Source: Alphaproteobacteria bacterium (GTDB lineage Bacteria; Pseudomonadota; Alphaproteobacteria; Caulobacterales; Aquidulcibacteraceae). From it: 64,000 nucleotides of DNA. The stretch lies in the NCBI GenBank assembly GCA_018969015.1, contig JAGWZE010000010.1, forward strand, positions 1-64,000, in the 5' to 3' direction. This document shows, in pieces, positions 55,159-62,827 of this stretch. Below the pieces are notes generated by a model, which worked only from the letters and a program-made list of their open reading frames with translations, had not been told where the DNA came from and ran no database searches. Numbering within the stretch: position 1 is the stretch's first letter; every line of letters starts with the position of its first letter. A program made the translations under genes and the position numbers.

Positions 55159-56745
55159 ATGGCGAAAGGGTCGAAGGTCGTCATCATCGGCGGCGGGCAC
55201 AACGGGCTCACCTGCGCCTTCTATCTGGCGCGGGCGGGGTGCGCCGTGACGGTACTCGAGCGCCGCGATGTCGTCGGCGGCGCGGCGGTGACGGAGGAGT
55301 TCCATCCCGGGTTTCGCAATTCCGTGGCGAGCTACACGGTCTCGCTCCTGAATCCGCGTATCATCCGCGATCTCGATCTGGCGGGGCATGGGCTCAGAAT
55401 CGTCGAGCGCCGCGCCGCCAATTTCCTGCCGCTGGACGACGGCCGATCCCTCGTGCTCGGCGAGGGACGCACGCACGCGGAGGTCGCGCAGTTCTCGCCG
55501 GCCGATGCGGACCGCCTCGACGCCTATGGCGAGCGCCTGGAGCGCATCGCGGACGTGCTGCGGGATGTCGTGCTGCAAACGCCGCCGAACATGGTCGAAG
55601 GCGGGCTGGCGGCGCTGGGCGAACTCCTGAAGGGCGCCGCGCTCGGCGGGCGGCTCGCGAAGCTCGACGTCACGGCGCGGCGTGATCTCCTGGCGTTGTT
55701 CTCGCAATCGGCGGGCGATTGGCTTGACGGCTGGTTCGAAAGCGATCCCATCAAGGCGGCATATGGCTTCGACGGCGTCGTCGGCAACTATGCGAGCCCC
55801 TATACGCCGGGTTCGGCCTATGTGCTCCTGCACCACGTCTTCGGCGAAGTGAACGGCAAGCGCGGCGCCTGGGGCCACGCCATCGGCGGCATGGGCGCGA
55901 TCACGCAGGCGATGGCGAAAGCGTGCCTCGCCGCGGGCGTCGACATCCGCGTTGCGAGCCCGGTGCGGGAAGTGCTCGTGCGCGATGGCCGCGCCGTTGG
56001 CGTCAAGACCGAGGACGGCGAGACGCACGCGGCGGACGTCGTCGTCTCAAATCTAAATCCGAAGCTGCTGTTCGGCAGTCTCGTCGATCCCGCCCACCTT
56101 CCCGGCGATTTCCGCGAGCGGATCACGCGGTTCAAGGTCGGATCCGGCACGTTCCGCATGAACGTCGCGCTGTCCGGCCTGCCCCGCTTCACCTCACGCC
56201 CCGACGCCGGGGACCACATGACCGCGGGCATCATCATGGCGCCGAGCCTCGCCTACATGGACCGCGCCTACATGGACGCCCGCGCGTTCGGCTGGTCGCG
56301 CGCGCCGATCGTGGAGATGCTCATTCCCTCCACGCTCGACGACACGCTCGCCCCGCCGGGCCAGCATGTCGCGAGCCTGTTCTGCCAGCATGTCACGCCC
56401 GCCTTCGCAGACGGCCGCACGTGGGACCAGTGCCGCGAAGAGGTGGCCGATCTGATGATCGCCACCGTCGATCGCTACGCGCCGGGCTTCAAGGATCTGG
56501 TGATCGGGCGCCAGGTGCTCTCGCCGCTGGATCTCGAGCGGACGTTCGGCCTGATCGGCGGCGACATCTTCCACGGCGCATTGTCGCTCGATCAGCTGTT
56601 CAGCGCGCGGCCCGTGCTGGGCCACGGCGACTATCGCACGCCGATCCGCGGGCTGTTCCAGTGCGGCTCGGGCACGCACCCCGGCGGCGGCGTCACCGGC
56701 GCGCCGGGGCACAATGCGGCGCGGGAGATTTTGCGGCGGGTGTAG
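55159..56745 (+). CDS. FAD-dependent oxidoreductase, PYROXD2/phytoene-desaturase-like
   Basis: A 528-residue flavoprotein. The FAD-binding motif is VVIIGGGHNGLTCAFYL, and the C-terminal FAD-binding motif is FQCGSGTHPGGGVTGAPGHN. AAGGGGAG precedes the ATG at 55159 by 5 bp; the longer open frame is a shadow. It belongs to the amine-oxidase/phytoene-desaturase superfamily, close to the vertebrate-like PYROXD2 group; its substrate is unknown. It is divergent from dcyD and may be part of the lipophilic-compound block that follows. Confidence 0.9.
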   Translation: MAKGSKVVIIGGGHNGLTCAFYLARAGCAVTVLERRDVVGGAAVTEEFHPGFRNSVASYTVSLLNPRIIRDLDLAGHGLRIVERRAANFLPLDDGRSLVLGEGRTHAEVAQFSPADADRLDAYGERLERIADVLRDVVLQTPPNMVEGGLAALGELLKGAALGGRLAKLDVTARRDLLALFSQSAGDWLDGWFESDPIKAAYGFDGVVGNYASPYTPGSAYVLLHHVFGEVNGKRGAWGHAIGGMGAITQAMAKACLAAGVDIRVASPVREVLVRDGRAVGVKTEDGETHAADVVVSNLNPKLLFGSLVDPAHLPGDFRERITRFKVGSGTFRMNVALSGLPRFTSRPDAGDHMTAGIIMAPSLAYMDRAYMDARAFGWSRAPIVEMLIPSTLDDTLAPPGQHVASLFCQHVTPAFADGRTWDQCREEVADLMIATVDRYAPGFKDLVIGRQVLSPLDLERTFGLIGGDIFHGALSLDQLFSARPVLGHGDYRTPIRGLFQCGSGTHPGGGVTGAPGHNAAREILRRV

Positions 56746-56773
56746 GCGACGCCGGTCGACCGCAGCGACGAAG

Positions 56774-56892
56774 CCCTCCCCCAGCGGGGGAGGGTTGGGA
56801 GGGGGAGACGCGCGCGGCGACGCAGATTTTCGTAGTCTTGCGAGCGGCGCGCCGGCTCTCCCCTCCCCTGACCCCTCCCCGCTGGAGAGGGG
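56774..56892. repeat. Two GC-rich hairpins between convergent genes
   Basis: CCCTCCCCC-AGC-GGGGGAGGG (56774-56794) and, 80 bp on, CCCCTCCCC-GCT-GGAGAGGGG (56872-56892). Both resemble the hairpin at 41253-41273. They fill the gap between the convergent oxidoreductase and APH genes, where they may act as terminators. Confidence 0.6.
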
Positions 56893-56925
56893 AAATTTCG
56901 CTCCACACGCCGATGCGCGGAACCC

Positions 56926-57975
56926 TCACCGCCCCTCCAGAATCGCCAGCGCCTGCTGTGCGAGGTGCTGCGTGCCATTGATGGCGGGGCGGTCGCTGGC
57001 GACGGCGCCGGAGAGCACGCGCCGATAGACGCCCTGCGAGATCGAGGCGAGCCGGAAGATCCCGAACGCCATATAGAAGTTCCAGTTGTCGACGCCGGCG
57101 CGGCCCGTACGGCGGCAGTAGGCGTCGAGATAGGCCTTTTCGCTGGGGATGCCGCTCGTGTCGAAATCGACGCCAAGCAGACTGCCCCACCCCGGCGAGT
57201 CCGAGCGCCACAGAAAGCAATTGTAGGCGATGTCGGCGAGCGGGTGGCCGATCGTGGAAAGCTCCCAATCGAGCACGGCGATCAGCCGTGGCTCGGTGGG
57301 ATGGAACATCGTGTTCTCGAGGCGATAGTCACCGTGCGCGATGGTGACGCTGTCGTCCTTTGGGATGAGCGAGGGGAACGCCGCGATCAGCGCCTCCATC
57401 TCGGGGATGTGCTCGGATTCTGCGCCGCGATACTGCGCGATCCAGCGCTTCAGCTGGCGCTCGTAGTAGCCGCCCGCCTTGCCGTAATCGCCGAGCCCGA
57501 CGGCCTGGTAATCGACCTTGTGCAGCTTTGCGAGCGTGGCGTTCAGATCGTCATAGACGGCGGCGCGCTCGCGCGGTGAAAGATCGGGAAGCGTGGCGTC
57601 GCGGAACACGCGGCCTTCCTTGTAGTCCATGACGTAGAACGCCGTACCGATCACACTGGCGTCCTCGCACAGGCAGCGCATCACCGGCACGGGAACGTCC
57701 GTCTGCGCCAGCGCCTTCATCACCTTGTATTCGCGATCGACCTGATGGGCGCTCGCGAGCAGATCGCCCGGCGGCTTCTTGCGCAGCACGTAGTGCGTCT
57801 CGGCGCCGCGGCGCGTGGTGGTGAGGAGGAAGGTCGGGTTCGAGGCGCCGCCCTGGAACTGGCGCACGATCAGGCCGTCGCCGAAATCCTCGATGGCGCT
57901 GCGCAGATAGGTTTCCAGGCGCGCGGTGTCGAACCGGTGCTTTTCGGCGACTTCGGTGACCGGGGCGGACGTCAT
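56926..57975 (-). CDS. Aminoglycoside-phosphotransferase-fold protein (ACAD10/11-like kinase)
   Basis: A 349-residue APH-fold protein resembling the kinase domain of ACAD10/ACAD11 and bacterial homologues near acyl-CoA dehydrogenases. The catalytic loop is IAHGDYRLENTMFHP and the metal-binding motif is VLDWELSTIGHPLADIAYN. ATG 57975 follows GAGGAG; the open frame extends upstream of it without support. Homologues phosphorylate hydroxylated fatty acyl compounds. It is divergent from the SDR at 58123 and probably works with the neighbouring redox genes. Confidence 0.9.
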   Translation of the reverse strand: MTSAPVTEVAEKHRFDTARLETYLRSAIEDFGDGLIVRQFQGGASNPTFLLTTTRRGAETHYVLRKKPPGDLLASAHQVDREYKVMKALAQTDVPVPVMRCLCEDASVIGTAFYVMDYKEGRVFRDATLPDLSPRERAAVYDDLNATLAKLHKVDYQAVGLGDYGKAGGYYERQLKRWIAQYRGAESEHIPEMEALIAAFPSLIPKDDSVTIAHGDYRLENTMFHPTEPRLIAVLDWELSTIGHPLADIAYNCFLWRSDSPGWGSLLGVDFDTSGIPSEKAYLDAYCRRTGRAGVDNWNFYMAFGIFRLASISQGVYRRVLSGAVASDRPAINGTQHLAQQALAILEGR

Positions 57976-58122
57976 CTGCGGCTCCTCACTGGCGGCGCCA
58001 GCAAGACACGGGCGCGGGCCCGGACGCAACCTCGCGTCACGTCACCCCGCGTGGCGCGCGCGGCGGGCTTGCGCCGGCGGGCGCCGGGGCGGACAGTCTG
58101 CGCCAACGATAGGGAGGACGGC

Positions 58123-58911
58123 ATGCAACGGTTCCAGGGCAAGGTGGCGGTCATCACCGGCGGGGCTTCGGGCATCGGCGCGGCGACGGCGCGCCGGCTG
58201 CACGCGGAAGGCGCGGCCGTTCTGCTGGCCGACCTCAACGACGACGCGGGCCGCGCGCTCGCGGCCGAACTTGGCGACGGGCGCGCGATCTATCGCCGGG
58301 CGGACGTGGCGGTCTGGGACGACGTCGAGGGCATGGTGGCCGCGGCGGTCGCCGCGTTCGGCCGGATCGACATCCTCGTCAACAATGCCGGCATCGGCAG
58401 CTTCGCGACGGTGGCGGACATCAGCCTCGAGGAGTGGCGCAAGGTGCTCGCGATCGACCTCGACGGCGTCTTCTACGGCTGCCGCGCCGCGATCCCGCAC
58501 ATGCGCAAGACCGGCGGCGGCGCGATCGTCAACATCGCCTCCGCCTCCGGCCTCGCGGGCGATTTCTCCTTCGCGGCCTACAACACCGCGAAAGGCGGCG
58601 TCGTGAACCTCACCCGCGCCGCCGCGATCGATCATGCCCGCGAAGGCATCCGCATCAACGCCGTCTGCCCCGGCCCGGTGGCGACGCCGATCATCGCCGC
58701 GGTCGACGACATGCCCGGCGTGCGCGCGATGTGGGACGAACGCGTGCCGATGGGCCGCTTCGCGCAACCGGAGGAGATCGCCAGCGTCGTCGCTTTCCTC
58801 GCCAGCAGCGACGCGAGCTACGTGACGGGCGCGATCGTCAGCGTCGATGGCGGCTTGATGGCCCACACCGGCCAACCGAACCTGCCGCGCGTTCTCGCTG
58901 GGCTGGGCTGA
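58123..58911 (+). CDS. Short-chain dehydrogenase/reductase
   Basis: A 262-residue SDR. The cofactor motif is ITGGASGIGAATA (about 11-23), with NNAGIGS, the Ser in NIASASGL and the Tyr/Lys in YNTAKGG, followed by the GPVATP motif. AGGGAGG precedes the ATG at 58123. It is followed 97 bp later by an MDR gene on the same strand. The pair probably converts an alcohol or ketone in the same pathway. Confidence 0.93.
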   Translation: MQRFQGKVAVITGGASGIGAATARRLHAEGAAVLLADLNDDAGRALAAELGDGRAIYRRADVAVWDDVEGMVAAAVAAFGRIDILVNNAGIGSFATVADISLEEWRKVLAIDLDGVFYGCRAAIPHMRKTGGGAIVNIASASGLAGDFSFAAYNTAKGGVVNLTRAAAIDHAREGIRINAVCPGPVATPIIAAVDDMPGVRAMWDERVPMGRFAQPEEIASVVAFLASSDASYVTGAIVSVDGGLMAHTGQPNLPRVLAGLG

Positions 58912-59008
58912 GCGCAGCCTCCCGTCATCGCGGGCCTTCCGTTTCGCCCGTGTTGTACCGTTTCGTTTCTTCCGTTAGCCGTTGCACACCCCACTCAGGA
59001 GCGCAGCC

Positions 59009-60139
59009 ATGACCGACCTGCCCGCAGACAACCTGACCATGCTGACGCTCGTGAAGGAGGCCGGCGAACTCGAGATCTCGCTGGTGCGCCAGCCGATGCC
59101 GCAGCCGCGCGACCACGAAGTGCTGGTCAAGGTGCTGGCGACGCCGATCAATCCGTCCGATCTCGGACTTCTGGTGGGCGCCGCCGACGTCCGCACGGCG
59201 CGAGCTTCGACGCGCGACGGCCTGCCCGTGATCGTCGCCGACGTTCCCCCCGCCGGCATGCGCGCCATGGCCGGGCGCGTCGGCGAGGCCCTCCCGATCG
59301 GCAACGAAGGGTGCGGCGTGGTCGTGAAGGCTGGCGCCTCGCCCGAGGCGCAGGCGCTTTTGGGCAAGACCGTCGCCCTGCTCGGCGGCGCCATGTACGC
59401 GCAGTACCGGTGCCTGCCGGCCGCGATGTGCATGGAGCTTCCCGCCGGCGTCGATCCGGCCGACGGCGCGTCCTGCTTCGTCAATCCGCTCACCGCGCTC
59501 GCCTTCACCGAAGTCATGCGCCGCGAAGGCCATACGGCGCTGGCGCACACCGCGGCGGCGTCGAACCTCGGGCAGATGCTGGTGAAGATCTGCGCGAAGG
59601 ACGGCATCCCGCTGGTCAACATCGTCCGCAGCGCCGAACAGGCAGCGCTCCTGAAGGGCATCGGGGCCAGCCACGTTCTCGACTCGACGTCGGAGACCTT
59701 CATGGAGGACCTGACGACCGCGCTGACGGAGACCGGCGCGACGCTTGGCTTCGACGCCATCGGCGGCGGCAAGCTCGCGGGGCAACTGCTTGCGGCGATG
59801 GAAGCGGCGGCGGTCCGGCGCATGACCACCTACAGCCGCTACGGCTCCGACACCTTCAAGCAGGTGTACATCTATGGCGGCCTCGATCTGTCGCCGACGA
59901 CGCTCACGCGCAGCTTCGGCTTCTCGTGGTCGCTGTCCGGCTTCCTGTTGACGCCGTTCCTGGCCAAAGCCGGCCCCGAAGTCGTGGCGCGTATGCGCAA
60001 GCGCGTCGTCGACGAACTGACCACGACGTTCAAGAGCCACTACAGCCACCAGATCTCGCTCGAACAGGCGCTCGATCCCACCGTGCTCGCCGCGTACAAC
60101 GCGAAGCGCACGGGCGAGAAGTATCTGATCCGGCCGTAG
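59009..60139 (+). CDS. Zinc-free MDR / quinone-oxidoreductase-like protein
   Basis: A 376-residue medium-chain dehydrogenase/reductase superfamily protein. Segments typical of the family are PRDHEVLVKVLATPINPSD, GNEGCGVV and the Rossmann TAAASNLGQMLVK. The catalytic and structural zinc cysteines of alcohol dehydrogenases are absent, so it fits the quinone oxidoreductase or reductase type using NADPH. ATG 59009 has CAGGAG upstream. It follows the SDR gene. The substrate is unknown. Confidence 0.88.
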   Translation: MTDLPADNLTMLTLVKEAGELEISLVRQPMPQPRDHEVLVKVLATPINPSDLGLLVGAADVRTARASTRDGLPVIVADVPPAGMRAMAGRVGEALPIGNEGCGVVVKAGASPEAQALLGKTVALLGGAMYAQYRCLPAAMCMELPAGVDPADGASCFVNPLTALAFTEVMRREGHTALAHTAAASNLGQMLVKICAKDGIPLVNIVRSAEQAALLKGIGASHVLDSTSETFMEDLTTALTETGATLGFDAIGGGKLAGQLLAAMEAAAVRRMTTYSRYGSDTFKQVYIYGGLDLSPTTLTRSFGFSWSLSGFLLTPFLAKAGPEVVARMRKRVVDELTTTFKSHYSHQISLEQALDPTVLAAYNAKRTGEKYLIRP

Positions 60140-60177
60140 CGCGTCCTATCGAGATGGCGCGGTCGCCTTGGCCATCC

Positions 60178-60273
60178 GTCATCCTGGATGCGCCGCAGGC
60201 GCGTCCGGGATCCAGGGGCGGCGCTGCGGCCCCTGGGTTCCGGGTTCGCGCGTGTCGCGCGCCCCGGAATGAC
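60178..60273. repeat. Dispersed ~97-bp palindromic repeat, copy 3 (diverged)
   Basis: Starts GTCATCCTGGATGCGCCGCA and ends CCCCGGAATGAC, with inner GGGATCCAGG and CCTGGGTTCC arms. It keeps the outer GTCAT/ATGAC ends and the inner palindrome core of copies at 221-317 and 24794-24891 but differs elsewhere. It lies between the convergent MDR and rubredoxin genes. Confidence 0.75.
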
Positions 60274-60329
60274 GGAGCGGTTTGGTGTGGGGCGTGGACG
60301 GCCCGGAAGCGCCGCGCGCCGCGCCCCGC

Positions 60330-60509
60330 CTAAAGCTCGATCATGTCGAAGTCCGACTTCGGCGTGCCGCACAGGGGGCAGGCCCAGTCCGCCGGCACGT
60401 CGGCCCAGCGGGTGCCGGGCGCCAGGCCTTCATCGGGCGCGCCGGCCTCTTCGTCGTAGATCCAGCCGCAGGTGCGGCATTGCCAGATCTTGAACCCCGC
60501 ATCGCTCAT
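60330..60509 (-). CDS. Rubredoxin
   Basis: A 59-residue one-iron electron carrier. The iron ligands are C11, C14 (QCRTCGWIYD) and C44, C47 (WACPLCGTPKSDF), the classical rubredoxin pattern. Its ATG overlaps the stop of the TetR gene as ATGA, so it is translated from the TetR mRNA. It is divergent from the cytochrome P450 gene beyond the TetR; rubredoxins often donate electrons to hydroxylases, but typical P450 partners are ferredoxins, so partnership is an inference. Confidence 0.93.
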   Translation of the reverse strand: MSDAGFKIWQCRTCGWIYDEEAGAPDEGLAPGTRWADVPADWACPLCGTPKSDFDMIEL

Positions 60510-61168
60510 GCGCGCGTTCTCCTCTTGCGTGGCGGCTCCGTCTGCGACGGCGGCGCGAGGCTGCGCAGCAGAACGTCGGCCAGGCCCTCGCACACGGGCG
60601 CGACCTTCACGTCCGGATCGACGAGCGCCTGCATGCTGACGCCGAGCAGCAGGCTGCCCGCCATCAGCGCGGTGCCTTCGGCGTCGACGTCGGCGCGGAT
60701 GCGGCCCTCGCGCTGGCCGCGGCGGACGAGATCGGCCAGCCGCGCCTTCACCCGCTCGTGCGAGGCCGCGAACACGGCGCGCGCCTCCTGCACGTCGGCG
60801 ACCGCATCGGCCAGCAGCATGAAATAGGCGCGCAGATGGGGCGATCCGTCGAACCCGGCCCCGAACTGGCGCACGAAGGCGACGAGCGCTTCGAGGCCGT
60901 CGAGCGCGTCGATGTGCGCGATCTCGAGGTCCTCGTCCTGCCGGGCGTGCAGATAGGCGACGACCGCGTCGATCAGGCCGGCCTTCGAGCCGAAATGCTG
61001 GGTGGCGAGGCCGCGCGAATAGCCGGCGCGGCGGCCGATGGCGTCGAACGTGGCGGCGCAGACGCCGGCTTCGGAGATCACCGCCAGCGTCGCCTCCACG
61101 AGGCTGCGCTCGGCGGCGTCGCGGCGCTCGGCCTGGGACCGGCGGACGGCGGTGATCGACTGCGGCAC
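60506..61168 (-). CDS. TetR-family regulator of the P450 locus
   Basis: A 220-residue TetR protein. HTH: LVEATLAVISEAGVCAATFD and RRAGYSRGLATQHFGSKAGL. It is divergent from the P450 gene, and the intergenic region contains a CTTGT-N6-ACAAG inverted repeat. Its stop codon overlaps the rubredoxin start. It is expected to regulate both the rubredoxin and P450 units. Confidence 0.9.
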   Translation of the reverse strand: MPQSITAVRRSQAERRDAAERSLVEATLAVISEAGVCAATFDAIGRRAGYSRGLATQHFGSKAGLIDAVVAYLHARQDEDLEIAHIDALDGLEALVAFVRQFGAGFDGSPHLRAYFMLLADAVADVQEARAVFAASHERVKARLADLVRRGQREGRIRADVDAEGTALMAGSLLLGVSMQALVDPDVKVAPVCEGLADVLLRSLAPPSQTEPPRKRRTRA

Positions 61169-61183
61169 GACGACACCCTACGT

Positions 61184-61205
61184 ACTTGTTGGCTGACAAG
61201 CAAGT
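61184..61205. promoter_or_regulatory. Inverted-repeat operator between TetR and P450
   Basis: ACTTGTTGGCTGACAAGCAAGT: a CTTGT-N6-ACAAG inverted repeat (61185-61200) inside a wider ACTTG/CAAGT pair. It is 15 bp upstream of the TetR start and 73 bp upstream of the P450 start, a suitable position for TetR control of both. Confidence 0.6.
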
Positions 61206-61278
61206 TGGTGTTAGAGCATCGGCAAAGATGCGCGGGGCCGGCCACGACGGCGGTCCGCGCCGGCCCGGAGGACACGTC

Positions 61279-62553
61279 ATGCGCATCCCAGAAGACGTCG
61301 CGATCGCCGTCGTCGACCCCAAGTCCTATTCGGACGGCAAGCGCATCGACGACGCGCTGGCCTATCTGCGCCGGGAGGCGCCGCTGGCCGTCGCCCAGCC
61401 GCCGGGCTTCGATCCCTTCTGGGTCGTCACGCGCCACGCCGACATTCTCAACGTCGAGCGCCAGAACGATCTCTTCCACAACGGCGACCGCTCCACCGTT
61501 GTGACGACCATCGAAGCCGATCAGCGCGTGCGCGCGATGATGGGCGGCTCGCCGCATCTGGTGCGCTCGCTCGTGCAGATGGACAACCCGGACCACTTCG
61601 CCTACCGGCGCCTGACGCAGGCGTGGTTCCTGCCGCAGAACCTGCGCAATCTCGAAGTGCGCGTGCGCGAGATCGCGCGCGGCGCGGTGGCGAAGATGCT
61701 GGACAGTGGCGGCGAGTGCGATTTCGCGCGCGACGTCGCGTTCCTCTATCCGCTGCACGTGATCATGGAAGTGCTCGGCGTGCCGGAGATGGACGAGCCG
61801 CGCATGCTGAAGCTCACGCAGGAGCTGTTCGGCTCTCAGGATCCGGAAGTGAACCGCACCGGCAAGCGCACGGACGACGTGGCCGAGGGCCTTGCCGCGC
61901 TGCAGGCGACGGTCGTCGACTTCATGACCTACTTCAACGCCATGACCGAGGATCGACGCCGCAATCCGCGCAACGATCTCGCCAGCGTCATCGCCAACGG
62001 CGCGATCGAAGGCCAGCCGCTCGGCCATCTCGAGGCGATGTCCTACTACATCATCGCCGCCACGGCGGGCCACGACACCACGTCCAACACCACGGCCGGC
62101 GCAATGTGGGCGCTGGCGGAGCGGCCGGACCAGTTCCGCAAGCTCAAGGAGAACCCCGCGCTGATCCCCTCGATGGTGGAGGAGTCGATCCGCTGGGAGA
62201 CGCCGGTGAAGCACTTCATGCGCACCGCGACGGCCGATACCGAGCTGGCCGGCCAGAAGATCGCCAAGGGCGACTGGCTGATGCTCTGCTACCCCTCGGG
62301 CAATCGCGACGAGGCGGTATTCGACGACCCCTTCGCGTTCAATGTGGAGCGCACGCCCAACAAGCACGTGTCGTTCGGCTACGGAGCGCACATCTGCCTC
62401 GGCCAGCACCTCGCCCGCATGGAAATGCGCATCCTCTGGGAAGAGCTGTTGCCACGCGTGAAGAGCGTCGAGCTCGCCGGCACGCCCCGCCGCACCGAAG
62501 CGAACTTCGTGTGCGGGCCCAAGGCGGTGCCGATCCGGTTCGCGCTGGCGTAG
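61279..62553 (+). CDS. Cytochrome P450
   Basis: A 424-residue soluble class I-type P450 monooxygenase. The oxygen-activation motif is AGHDTT (263-268), the ExxR motif is ESIR (302-305), and the haem-binding Cys373 is in FGYGAHICLG. ATG 61279 follows GGAGGA. It is divergent from a TetR and a rubredoxin gene, with SDR and MDR enzymes nearby, suggesting hydroxylation and further oxidation of a lipophilic substrate. No ferredoxin or ferredoxin reductase is adjacent, so electron supply comes from elsewhere or via the rubredoxin. Confidence 0.95.
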   Translation: MRIPEDVAIAVVDPKSYSDGKRIDDALAYLRREAPLAVAQPPGFDPFWVVTRHADILNVERQNDLFHNGDRSTVVTTIEADQRVRAMMGGSPHLVRSLVQMDNPDHFAYRRLTQAWFLPQNLRNLEVRVREIARGAVAKMLDSGGECDFARDVAFLYPLHVIMEVLGVPEMDEPRMLKLTQELFGSQDPEVNRTGKRTDDVAEGLAALQATVVDFMTYFNAMTEDRRRNPRNDLASVIANGAIEGQPLGHLEAMSYYIIAATAGHDTTSNTTAGAMWALAERPDQFRKLKENPALIPSMVEESIRWETPVKHFMRTATADTELAGQKIAKGDWLMLCYPSGNRDEAVFDDPFAFNVERTPNKHVSFGYGAHICLGQHLARMEMRILWEELLPRVKSVELAGTPRRTEANFVCGPKAVPIRFALA

Positions 62554-62586
62554 CTTCCGCCGCGGGCGTTGGCGGTCGTTGGCGGC

Positions 62587-62638
62587 GTGACCTCGGTCAC
62601 GCCGTCCGGCCGCCCGCCCACATAGGGTCTTTTCAACG
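62587..62638 (+). promoter_or_regulatory. CRP-like operator and promoter of microprotein gene 2
   Basis: GTGACCTCGGTCAC (62587-62600), identical to the palindrome at 40339-40352, is followed after exactly 22 nt by TAGGGTCTTTTCAACG (62623-62638), 13/16 identical to the corresponding TAGGCTCCTTTCATCG. The repetition in two unrelated contexts shows this is a conserved regulatory module rather than chance symmetry. Confidence 0.75.
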
Positions 62639-62670
62639 GCGGCGCACATGCCGCCCGAAGGAGACCCGCC

Positions 62671-62763
62671 ATGATCCGCTTCGCTTCGCTCTCGATCGCC
62701 GCCGTCCTGTTCGCCGCGATGGCCCTGCCGGTCCTGACGACGGCGGCGCAGATCGTCGCTTAA
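62671..62763 (+). CDS. 30-residue microprotein, paralogue 2
   Basis: A 31-codon gene encoding a 30-residue hydrophobic peptide, MIRFASLSIAAVLFAAMALP at the start and AAQIVA at the end, 18/30 identical to the gene at 40427-40519. GAAGGAG (62657-62663) is its ribosome-binding site. The central segment is hydrophobic enough to be a membrane helix or a signal peptide; the strictly kept AAQIVA tail may be the functional part. It lies 64 bp upstream of a sensor kinase, exactly the same distance as paralogue 1 to the GST. I do not recognise the family. Confidence 0.7.
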   Translation: MIRFASLSIAAVLFAAMALPVLTTAAQIVA

Positions 62764-62827
62764 CGCCCTGACGGTGCGTCAAGGTCACAGCTTTCAATGA
62801 CCGGCCCCTCATGGTCGAACGAGAGCG

